Source: Podospora pseudocomata (Eukaryota; Ascomycota; Sordariomycetes; Sordariales; Podosporaceae). From it: a stretch of DNA of 64,000 nucleotides. How positions within the stretch are numbered: position 1 is the first letter of the stretch; the number at the start of each line of letters is the position of its first letter. Positions 1-9,851 of this stretch are shown in pieces. Below the pieces are notes generated by a model, which saw only the letters and a program-made list of their open reading frames with translations, did no database searches and was not told the DNA's origin. A program made the position numbers and the translations under genes. Location: positions 372,001-436,000 of the forward strand of contig NW_026946363.1 of NCBI RefSeq assembly GCF_035222375.1. Reading direction: 5' to 3'.

Positions 1-504
1 GGGGAGAGCTTCGAGCCACAACTTGTTGGGCGAGACCTGGTATCTTATAACACAAGCACACCATCTCCACAGTCCACCCGAGGCCGACCCAACGCAACGG
101 ACGGAGCAAACGACTGCTTCAGCCGTGCCATTAATTGACGTGCTTTGGGTAACATCACGACGGATTGTCAACGCTTTGCTTTTTCGCTGCTGGTTTCGCA
201 AGTTTCTGGGATCTTGGCACACACTCTGATGCAGCCAATTGTCAAATAAGGTATGGGGTCGTCAGAAGTGTCAATTCTGGTATTGTTCGAGGGAGGGTTG
301 CCCAGGTGGCTCCCTGAGGCCGGACCAGTTGGCCCAGGTCCCACTGCCAAAATATTAATTCCTTAACAGTGGGCCTCATTGACTATTCTGACGCCAACCG
401 GTGCCCCCCTGTTCTGTCTGTTTTGTGCCATGGGCCCGCTGCCCGGGGTGATCTACAGGGGCTCGGATCTGCCCTACAAGATGCCATCGCCACCCCGAAG
501 TTCA
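1..504. other. window edge, no gene seen
   Basis: Only short chance reading frames occur here. The part next to position 505 is probably the 3' untranslated region of the alpha/beta hydrolase gene that ends there on the minus strand. No repeat, tRNA or conserved frame was recognised. Confidence 0.5.
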
Positions 505-1641
505 TCACCGAGAAGCATCCAAGGCCCGCTTTGTCAATTTCAAGATTGCTTCTGAAGCAAGCTTTTTCCCAGGGCCTCGAGCAATCGCTTCTTGATGGAA
601 CGCAACCGAGGCAACCCCCTTTTCAACGGGGAGGCCGAGTTCAATGCATCTTTGATGCAGCTTTTCGGTTTGCTCTCTCGGCACAAGCTCATCCCGCTCA
701 GCCTGGAGGATGTATATGAAGGGTGCGTCGCAACTTTTCTCTTCGGCCTTTTGAGCAATCAGCTTCAGGTTAGCATAGCTGTCCAGATGGTTTCTGAGAA
801 AAGGCCACAGGTATTTGTATGGCAACCATTTTTGGGGATACAGCGTCCCTAGCATCGATCGTATCGATAGAAAGGGGGTCTCAAGAATTACGCCCTGGAT
901 AGGTAGCTTTTCCGGGATGCGTCCGGTTGCGGCCAGGTTTGTTGCTACTCCCGAGCCAATCGACTGTCCCCAAATCAGGAAAATCGGCTTCGTGGTGCTG
1001 TCTTTGCCAAATGTTCGCTCATGGTGTTGCAAAATCCAGTTTGCTCCGGCTTCGGCATCGAGGCGGATGCCAGGCTCAGATGCACGGCCACGGGACGTCC
1101 AATATCCTCTGTAACTCAGGCAGACAAAAGTCAACTCCATTGGTGCCAGAGCATATTGTTTGCTGTCACTGACAGCCCGCAACACCCACGACAGGTCTGG
1201 CAAGCGAGGGGGGATGGACGAGGCGTTCCCTACCGCAGCGTCAGTCTCGCATACAGTTTCCTGCATATCTCATGGTGGCTGACCCTGAAAGTAGAGCACA
1301 TACACATGTGCCACAGCAGACTTCCCGACGTCCGCGGCTACCTGCCTATTCCCCTTCGGCAGCGGCACCGTCGCAACCGCCATTGCGAGATCTGTTCCGT
1401 CAGCAGCCTTGGTCCTCTCCTCCCTCCACTGAAGTCCCCCACAGCGGCTTAACCAGTCAGCAATGCGCTCGCTCCTTGCAGTCGGGGGCAGTCCTGGCAT
1501 GTAGATGATCTTGTTCTGGAAGACCACCATCATGATACATTTCCAAATCCACAGCCCAATCAACAAGCCAGTGAACATCAACGGTGCCACTAGAATTGTT
1601 TGGGTATGAAGCCTGCGGCGGCAAGTGCTCTCCATTGGCAT
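505..1641 (-). CDS. alpha/beta hydrolase, membrane-anchored (Bem46/ABHD-like)
   Basis: Two exons, 1641-1284 and 1229-505, give about 360 residues. The 54-base intron has a GT donor and TAG acceptor. Removing it restores YFQGNASSIPPRLPDLS, a typical oxyanion-region stretch of fungal alpha/beta hydrolases, and also removes an in-frame stop. Seen: an N-terminal hydrophobic segment (about residues 15-41), the nucleophile elbow GQSIGSG with Ser at about 209, an Asp in QAERDELVP and a His in VAFHQEA, which together would form the triad. Family knowledge: serine hydrolases of the Bem46/ABHD13-17 group, often esterases or depalmitoylases at membranes. The substrate here is unknown. The chosen start (MPMES) precedes the membrane segment; in-frame codons run further up to 1833, so the N-terminus is uncertain. 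Confidence 0.85.
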
Positions 1642-2505
1642 GATGTGGGTGATACGTGGACGAAACCGCCGCGGTGGACCATGCTGCACATCGACCCGAA
1701 ACTGAGGCAATCTCAAGGGACTGCAGCAACGACAACTCATATGCAGCAACGACTTGGGGACCGGCTGATGCCATTTGATGTGCCTGCTGAGAGGCCGATA
1801 GCGACCAGAGAGGACTGCGTATGTCACAGGCATTGGCGGCAGTCATTGGCGGGATGGCCCGCGGGATGTTGCTGGGGTGGGATGGCGTGTTGAAACCGCA
1901 AGAGATCTCGCTCTTGTGCAAGTATTTCGCGCTCCTCATGCCATGGCCTCAGTCATGTGTCCAGCTTCCACTCGTCAGACGTGGAGATGAGATGCAGCAA
2001 GGTCCACCTGCAGGTAGAGACCCGTACGTGCCGTGTGAACAAAAGGGCTGGGTTTGGTGGAATTGGGCTGGTATGGTTGGGCGGAAAGCTGTCCAAGTCC
2101 CCAGTTGTTGTCGTCATGTAATTCGTGGAGGAGTAGCTACCTGGCTAGCATTATCGCGAAGGGGTCCAGAGAAGATAGCAACCGGAGACCCAAAGACGAG
2201 GTCGCGGATGGGGAAATTGGGTGTCTAAAGATCAAGCGAGGAATTATGCTTTTCGTCTGATGGGAAATATGATCGAATGGTTGACGCTGGTACCGGGACG
2301 TTGGATATTGACAGCGGGACCGGCTTACCTAACGATCACCGCTAAGCCCCGCGCTGACTTCCCGGCTTAGTGCATTTCGGGTGGCTGACAGCAACCGATA
2401 TGAGGTGATGATAAGCATGGGCGCCCCTCTTTGAAGGCCGGCTGGCAGTTGGTCGACCGGTGACCTCAATTTTCTACCACGTCTTTGCCCACAGCCGCTG
2501 TCCAA
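1642..2505. other. divergent intergenic region
   Basis: Spacer between the hydrolase gene (minus strand) and sds22 (plus strand). The last few hundred bases should hold both promoters. Apart from the TATA-like element at 2506 I see no distinct feature. The reading frames here are short and overlap on both strands. Confidence 0.5.
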
Positions 2506-2511
2506 TATAAA
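2506..2511 (+). promoter_or_regulatory. TATA-like box of sds22
   Basis: TATAAA preceded by CCAA, about 97 bases upstream of the sds22 start codon. The spacing is plausible for a core promoter with a short leader. Assignment rests on motif and distance only. Confidence 0.45.
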
Positions 2512-2607
2512 CCAGCCTGGGTCTCGCTAGGCTGAACGTCTGCGCCTATTTCTGCCTCATCTGCTTGATTCTGAATCGCAACACATCACAAAACACAAAC
2601 ATCAACC

Positions 2608-3873
2608 ATGCCTGCTTCCGTAGACCTTTCAGAGGAAGCGCCCCGGTCGCCTGGCCACCACATCGAGCTGGTTGACGACAACCCCTCTCCGCGACACGAC
2701 GGCGAAACTAGTCCCGGGCTTAAGAATAGCAAGGGCTGGGACGGCAAGCTGCGTGTCACTAAAACTGCCACCCTCGCGAACCCCGAAGCTCTCTCAGACC
2801 CCGAGTACTCTGATGACGACAATGTGGTAATAGGAGAGGAGGTCCCCGCTGACGAGGGCAAGTTCCTTCCTCCAAAACTATGCCAGCAATCCCCCAGCTA
2901 ACCTCCCATCCTAGACCTCCTCGACGACGAAGACCCCCAAACCGATGAGATCATTTGCACCCACTCCCGTATTCAGTCTATCTCCGCCCTCCGCCTCGCG
3001 CGCTTCCAAAAAGTCGTCCGCATCTGCCTCCGCCAAAACCTCATCCAAGACATCGAAGGCCTCTCCGGCATAGCCTCCACCCTCCAGGAACTCGACCTCT
3101 ACGACAACCTCATCTCCCACATCGGCCGTGGCCTCGAGGACCTCACCAATCTGACGTCTCTTGACCTCTCCTTCAACAAGATCAAGCACATCAAGCACAT
3201 CTCCCACCTTACAAACCTCACCGACATCTTCTTCGTCTCCAACAAAATCTCCAAAATCGACGGCCTCGAAAACCTGACCAAGCTCCGTAACCTCGAACTC
3301 GGCTCCAACCGCATCCGCGAAATCACAAACATCTCGCACCTCACCGCGCTGGAAGAGCTCTGGGTAGCCAAAAACAAAATCACCACCCTCAACGGCCTCT
3401 CGGGCCTTTCCTCGCTGCGCCTCCTATCCATCCAATCCAATCGCATCAGGGACTTGTCCCCCCTGAAGGAAGTCCCCCAGCTGGAGGAACTCTACATCTC
3501 GCACAACGCGCTCGAGTCCCTCGCCGGGATCGAGAACAACACGGCTTTGCGCATCCTCGAAATCTCCAACAACCAAATCAAGTCGTTGAAAGGGCTGGGG
3601 CCGCTAAAGGACTTGGAGGAGCTCTGGGCGAGCTACAACCAGATCGGGGACATCAACGAGGTGGAAAAGGAGCTTGGGGACAAGAAGGAGCTGACGACGG
3701 TGTACTTTGAGGGGAACCCGCTGCAGCTGAGGGGGCCGGCGGTCTATAGGAACAAGGTCCGGCTCGCGCTGCCGCAGGTGAGGCAGATTGATGCTAGTAA
3801 GTTTTGTTTTGTTATACCATCTTGCCTGGATGTAGAGCTAACAAGGTGTGTAGCGTTTGTACGAACAACGTAA
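2608..3873 (+). CDS. sds22: protein phosphatase 1 regulatory subunit SDS22
   Basis: Three exons, 2608-2857, 2915-3796 and 3854-3873, encode about 383 residues. SDS22 is a leucine-rich-repeat partner of the PP1 catalytic subunit, acting in the nucleus and at kinetochores. After an acidic, Ser/Pro-rich N-terminus of about 85 residues come roughly eleven SDS22-type LRRs of about 22 residues, each with the LxxLxLxxNxI pattern (for example LEELYISHNALESL and LRILEISNNQIKSL), then the C-terminal LRR cap (VYRNKVRLALPQVRQIDATFV). The end IDATFVRTT appears only after removing the 57-base second intron. The first intron starts with GCAAGT and is best read as a GC-AG intron, since only that junction keeps the frame (DEG to DED-LLDDED). 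Start: first ATG with an A-rich leader. Confidence 0.95.
2858..2914 (+). other. GC-AG intron of sds22
   Basis: Donor G|GCAAGT and acceptor CCTAG. No GT site nearby gives an open frame into the LRR exon. GC donors with otherwise perfect GCAAGT consensus are the known minor class of U2 introns. Confidence 0.75.
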
Positions 3874-4843
3874 CCAGCATGAGCCTGTAGTTTCTTTTTT
3901 TTGGTGTTCCTGAAAGTAGAAATGGCTCAGCCCCGGTGGCATTTTGATTTTTTCTCCCCCGCCTTTTGCGGGAAAACTCATGTATTCCCCTGTCTTTTAT
4001 ACCATTTCTTTTTTGTTGTATTGTCAATAGCATTGCAGGTGGCGTTTTTTGGTTTCCCATCTTTTGAGCTTAGAGGCTCCTTTTTTGGAGGACGGCTAAG
4101 AAGGCCGGGAGAACAATCATATATTTTTTGATTCCTTTTTCATGTGTCAAGAAGGTATTATGCATTACTTTGTTTTGATTTTTATGTCTGCCCCCCCCCC
4201 TCCCCAACCCTTTGTCGATTTTTTGGGAAATGGATTATTAGCGTGGGTAGGTGGCTGTGAGCAACCTGCTACGTAGGGAATCAAAGGCAAAATCTGTATG
4301 GGAAAGGCAAAAACAATAGAGAAATGAACATGTTTATCAAGGAGGGGGAGCAATGGTTTATTATGGTCCCTTTTTGGATGACGGTTTCAAACTAGCCCTT
4401 GTGTCAATGTAGACCAGCACCATCAAGTCGAGTGTTCACACAAGTCATATACATTCACATTCAAGAGCAGCCATCAATCATGAAAAAAAGTTGGATATTG
4501 TACTCTCTTATTCTCTATGCAAAAGAGCTATCCTTTCCCATAAGTACACGTATTCTTCAAAAGGCTACGTATCCTGTCCTCCTGTCTTTCTTCCATTCCT
4601 CCTTTTTCTTTCCAGGGGTATGTGTGTGTTGTTGGGTTGGGTGGGGGGCATTATTTGTTTTCATTCCTTCGTGACAAGTTGACCGGCTGAGATGGTGCCA
4701 GTCAACCTCCCTTCTTCTTCCATATCAGAAAAGGGAGGTTAAATCTCAACCATGTGCGACGACATGGCTGAGATGATGGTCAGATCGGCTCGGGTAAAGG
4801 GGGTATTTTGTTGTTTTATTTTTGGATTGCTCGGGTTAGCAAT
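3874..4843. other. convergent 3' regions of sds22 and xylose reductase
   Basis: T-rich and A/T-biased sequence between two genes that converge. It contains a run of C at about 4191-4200 and a T-rich tract. It probably holds both 3' untranslated regions and polyadenylation sites. I see no coding frame. Confidence 0.55.
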
Positions 4844-6158
4844 TTAGCCAAAGATCCAGAGGAGCTCAGTGGGGAAGTACTATCAAGATGAGTTAGCCTT
4901 GTGTCACAAGGGTTAGCGTTCGCAAAGAGTAGACTCACGTTGGAGGGCTGGTTGAAGCGGATGCCGCGGTTGAAGCCAGAGATGGTGGCAATGTCCTCCT
5001 CGGAGAGATCGAAGTCGGTGTTCTGGAGGTTGGAAACCATGGTCTCCTGTCTGCTGGACTTGGGGATGACGGCAAGACCGCGCTGGGTGGCCCAGCGGAG
5101 AAGGACCTGGGAAGCAGGGCGGTTGTACTTGGCGGCGATGGCCTTGATGGTGTCGTCCTCCATGAGGGGCTGGAGCTTGACGGCGTGCTGCATGTTGAAC
5201 TCAAGGAAAGAGGCAGGGCCGAAAGAGCTGTAGGCAGTGACGGTGATGCCCTCACGCTTGGCAAGCTTGAGGAGCTCCTCCTGGGTGAGGTAGGGGTGGT
5301 GCTCGATCTGGAGGGTGGCAGGGCGGATCTTGGCGTAGCGGAGGAGGTCGTAGATCAGCTGGGACTGGAAGTTGGAGATACCAATGCTGCGGGCGAGGCC
5401 GGCATCGACGAGGCTCTCCATGGCGGTCCAGGTCTCCTGGATGGTGGCCTTGCTGGGGCGAATCTCATCGCCCTCGTAGTGCCAGCCGGGAGGGTAGCGA
5501 ACGGAGGGGTCGACATACTCAAGGGCGACGGGGAAGTGAATGAGGTAGAGGTCGAAGTAGTCGACGCCCCAGTCGGCGAGCTGCTTCTTGACGATGGGCT
5601 GGACGCGCTCACCGTCGTGGAAGGTGTTCCAGAGCTTGGAGACGATGAAGAGGTCCTCACGCTTCACAATACCCTCCGAGATGGCACGGGCAACACCCTT
5701 GCCGCACTCAACCTCGTTGCCATAGTCTGATTTATCTCTGTCAGCTTGTGTTCCTAGCACCACGGCAAACAATGGCCCGATCACCGATAAGGCGTCTATC
5801 CCCACCCCCCATGCTTGTGCCTTGGTGGGGGCAAGGGCAAGCATGGAGGGGGCGGGGTAGCAATAATCTGAACAACTGTTCCTCGTGCCCCTCACTTTCG
5901 AGCAACACCCCTCCATGAGCTCTTGAGAAGTGAGGTACAACCAGAAAGTGCGAATCCGGTATCCGAGGTGTGGTGTTGGCTGTGCAACAGAATGAAGGGG
6001 TGAGGTCTCAGCTTACCGCAGGCGCCATCGAAGAGACGGTAACCGGCCTTGATGGCATTGTAAACGACATCAGCGGCGATGGCGTTGTCGACCTTCCAGA
6101 GACCGAAGCCCACCTGGGGCATGTCGTAGCCGCTGTTGAGCTTGATGACGGGGGCCAT
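4844..6158 (-). CDS. xyl1: NAD(P)H-dependent D-xylose reductase (aldo-keto reductase)
   Basis: Three exons, 6158-6017, 5726-4939 and 4879-4844, encode about 321 residues, the usual size for the enzyme. It reduces D-xylose to xylitol in the cytosol, first step of fungal pentose catabolism. Seen: N-terminal [18 protein letters not shown], the strand with the catalytic Asp (RLFDGACDYGNE), the catalytic Lys in VSKLWN, the His in YLIHFPVAL, the cofactor-site motif IPKSSRQE, and the terminal [17 protein letters not shown], which needs removal of a 59-base last intron. The first intron is long (290 bases). Codon use is strongly C-ending, as in highly expressed genes. A GGCTAA hexamer, the XlnR/XLR-1 core, lies on the complement of 6885-6890, about 730 bases upstream; whether it is used is unknown. 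Arabinose reductases are the nearest alternative. Confidence 0.95.
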
Positions 6159-6330
6159 TGTGACGGTGTTTTTTGTCTGATGTGCGGGATGAGCTGTCAG
6201 TGCTTCGTCCTCGGAGTCTCGCGGTGATGGTGGGGGTTCACTCACACGGTGGGATGGAAGAGAGATGGATGGGAATGTGAGGAAAGATCAGCTGGAACGT
6301 CATGAGGGCGTCGAGGTGCTCCCATGGGAC

Positions 6331-6338
6331 TACTTATA
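6331..6338 (-). promoter_or_regulatory. TATA-like element of xylose reductase
   Basis: On the minus strand this reads GTATAAGTA, about 175 bases upstream of the xylose reductase start. It is a plausible core promoter element for an inducible gene. Motif and position are the only evidence. Confidence 0.4.
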
Positions 6339-9300
6339 CCGGCTGGCCGTCTCCATACTAAGCTTTCGAGCCGGAGGGGAAGGTGCCCTCCCACCCATTG
6401 TGTCCACCTTTGGGCTCTGCGCCGAGTTACGCTTCATCTAGATGATGTGCCGTCGAGCAGGGTCATTCCATCCCGCCCACCTCCTCCCCCTCTCCCGTGT
6501 CCCAATTCCAAGACCCGCCCGCATCGTCATACAGCGCGGGAGCACAAGCTAGAACACCAGGGACCCCCTCACCTGCGGCCTCTCTGCGGTGCTTGAATGC
6601 GACAGTCGCATGACCAAGACCTCGATGATCTCGGCTGGCATGGAAAAAGCGCGTGATTCTACTGGCCGGCAGCTAGATGTCGAGATGCGTGAGGCGGCTA
6701 CCTTCCCGACCTTGCCTGCTTGATTGGCGTGGGTAATGGGCAGCAGCCCGTCTGCCATTGTCCACTGACACGGAGCTCGAAGCTGTGGACCCGAGTGGTG
6801 AGAGCCCATTTGTGCGGTTGAAACGGGCATCTCCTTTTTTGTTGGAGAAGCAGTGGACTCTTCGAGGGGTGTGTGGAGTATCCATTAGCCTCGCACATAC
6901 ATGGCATGGCATCCTGTAGGTACCCAGTACCGGCTCTGTTTTGTTGGCCCTTTGAGGCTCACTTTGGAGATATTCTCGTGATATTGAAAGGACCCTTTTC
7001 AGAACCAGTGACGCCAAAAAGGGATATCGTGAGGTCTCTTTTGGGGGGCGGCTTAACTGCCATATTGGTCCAGATCTGAAGACGCTCACACCTGGTACCA
7101 TGATACCATCCGGATGGAACGCAGGCAAATGGCTCCGGGCGGACGTGGCGGAGGGGTTTCTCTGCTTTGCAAGTTTGATGCAGGGCATGTCCCACTAGAG
7201 CTGTGGAAACCGAGATGTTCGACTTGACCCGGTAACCCGGTGCATGTTCCTCATTTAGCCTGAAGAAGGCCCCGCCAAAGCCAACCGGATAATTAGCAGC
7301 AAAAAGGCGAGATATCCACCATGAACCTCCTATCTCGCCGCCGGCCTCACTCAACCGCGCAAGGCTGCCGTTGTCTCGGGAACCTTGTTGCACCACACCC
7401 TGGAAGTAGGTATGCCGGTGCTGCTGAAGAAGAGAACAGTTTGGCTAAGGTACGGATCTCTGTCATCTGACTGCAAAAGACAGGCAGGTGCCATGTTCTG
7501 CCGGGCAATATTTCCGGATGAAGTTGTTAGTCTGCTGGAGCTGTGTTGCAACATCAGTTTTGCCATTGTCAGAAAACCATGCTGAATCATCTGATGAGAG
7601 AAAAAGACGGAAGAATAGCGAGGCTGAAGTGGTCGCTGGGCAAGAACCTTGATGGTCCACGTGGTTGTCAGCCTGTCGTGTCCAAATGAGACATCAGCTT
7701 CTGCCCTATTGGACCCCAACCAGTACCCATCCAACCACTGGCTGCCTGTCATCATGCTTCTTTTTGAGCCTCTCAGTTCCATCACCAGACTCAGGGCACA
7801 CTTCCTGCTCGTCGTGGGTTCAGAACAACTTACATCTAAGAGGAAGTTTCTCAGCAAATCCAATCTCTGAAAGACACCACAGCAGGCGAGGCTTGTTCTT
7901 AGCAGATAGGTCCTCTCGTCATCCAGGCCGCCGGAAGGGGCACCGGAAGAGCCAACCAAACAGCAACCACAATGTCTGTCCAATGGGAACCATGTGGGAT
8001 AACACCGTTATTGCAACTGTCTTGTCACCCTCCCCACATGCTTCTCCAACTCAAGCTTCTCATATGGGCTCAGCCTTCTTGTTCCCAGATTGAATTCTCT
8101 ATACTCTTGCACCTCTCCTTTGAGTTTCCCAGAGTTCTCTCATGACGTCTCAGCATACTATCATGACAAGAGAGCAGCTTTTTCTCACCGACTAAGCCAA
8201 AGAACAGTCGTCATGTCTACCCCTTCCCCAGGTACATGTCATCCGTACCTCCTATTACCACCACTACATCCGCCAAGAAACACTCCAACGGCCACCAGGC
8301 AAGGTACATGCTACCGTCATCCACCGCAGCCTCGCCTCGTCCGCCTTGTCCACAGTTCTGTAACTAAAAACAGCACCTCCAAATGCATTAGCTCCCTTCC
8401 CGTGTCCCGCTCACCCTCAGCGTCAGATCCACAGCCCGTGGCTATTCCTACCTGGGCAGTACCACGCGAAGGAGCTATCCTAGAGAAGTAATCTCCTTCT
8501 GATTGGAAGGGAATCCTCATCCAACTTGGAGTTTGTTTTGACCTTGTTTGTGGATCACGTGTTTATCTGTTCCAACCTCAAGCATAACACCCATATATCC
8601 ACACATCTACAAGACGCAATTGTATTCATACTTGCACGAGTTATCTGTCAGGAGATAGTATACTTCGACCAGGTGTATCATGTAAAAAAAATCTCTTCCA
8701 CTTCACTCCTCACAAGTAGTTCAAACTTCATCATGAACACGACCAACACCACTCAAGAGAACCCCCCACAAGTCCGGCCCATAGTCTTGATATCACGCCA
8801 TGTAAAACATGTCGCCAGTAATCCAACCCGCACTCGAATTCTACAAATAACAGAAGTAAAACTAATGTCGAGACAACTCCAAATGGCATGCTTCCCCTCA
8901 ATCCTTCACCACCCTTGGCTACCTACATTTGAGCCCCCTTAAATCAAGTTTGGACCCCATAACCTCCCCACCCAAAAAGCACTACATCCATGTTCCTCCA
9001 AATAAGCTATACCTGGAAATACTTACAAAAAGCAGACGTAATACCACACAAAATATTCCGCCACAGTCCACATCAAGCGAGCCACCCATGAATCACACAA
9101 TCTTTGCCATTAATGTATAGGCAAGAATAGGTCGGGGAATTACCACTCAACCTACGCAAGTAGACCGAAAAAGGTTTATTTGATCGTGCTGGTCAAGATG
9201 ATATGCTGGTGGTAAGTAGTTTCACATGGCCCTTGCCTCTGTCAAGAGCTGTTGTTGTCACCACAACATCCCCTCCCTAGGTAGGTACGTAGGTATTCAT

Positions 9301-9851
9301 GTAACTCTCTGCATGCAAACAACAACAACCCCAAAAAAGCCAAATCAACTCTGGGGTTCAAAAACCTGTGTAAATAAATATCTGCAAAGAAGTAGACTAC
9401 TTTTTTTATCTACAACCCAGCCATTCGCTGAAACCCCATAAGAGAAAAACCAAATAATTCGAACAAGAAAACCCACGTATTCCAACAACAAGAACAACAA
9501 GGAGCTTGGAGCCCAGAAGCAAATAATAAAAAAAAAAGAAAAAAAAAAAAAAAACCAGCTACCTATCGTCCTCCCCCCTTTCTTATAAAATGTCTTGCCA
9601 AAGAATAATGATACCAAGCATGACTCTTCGCTACTCTTATAAACCGTTCCCCTTCTTTTTGCCCAGCTAACCAACCTCTTTTGAAACACAGAATATTGGT
9701 ATACACCCTCCCCCCACACCCATGAAAACAATCATTAACAATTAACTATTGTCCCATGCTTTTCGATCCCACACTACTCATCACAACACCCTCCCCTCCA
9801 ACAACACCCCCTGCTGTTGCCATCCCCATGTCCGTCCTCGAAGCCGCCTCT
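6339..9851. other. long gap without recognisable genes
   Basis: About 3.5 kb between the 5' end of xylose reductase and the 3' end of creB. Several overlapping minus-strand frames (longest 210 codons, 7351-7983) show no family, no biased codon use and no splice-consistent continuation. An A-rich tract sits at about 9524-9556, and short TAGGTA repeats occur near 9278-9294. The right end (about 9.4-9.85 kb) is probably creB 3' sequence. It may hold unannotated noncoding RNA; nothing supports one directly. Confidence 0.5.
9524..9556. repeat. A-rich homopolymer tract
   Basis: Nearly pure A with two G interruptions, on the plus strand, downstream of creB. Low-complexity tract, possibly near the polyadenylation region of creB when read as T on its strand. 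Confidence 0.7.

Noticed and set aside
2586-2861. 91-codon minus-strand frame over the start of sds22
   Set aside because: Complement of the Ser/Pro-rich first exon of sds22.
5185-5730. 181-codon plus-strand frame rich in Val, Gly and Leu
   Set aside because: Antisense shadow of xylose reductase with biased codons; not a gene.
7351-7983. 210-codon minus-strand frame in the 6.3-9.85 kb gap
   Set aside because: Random composition, no motif and overlapping frames on both strands.
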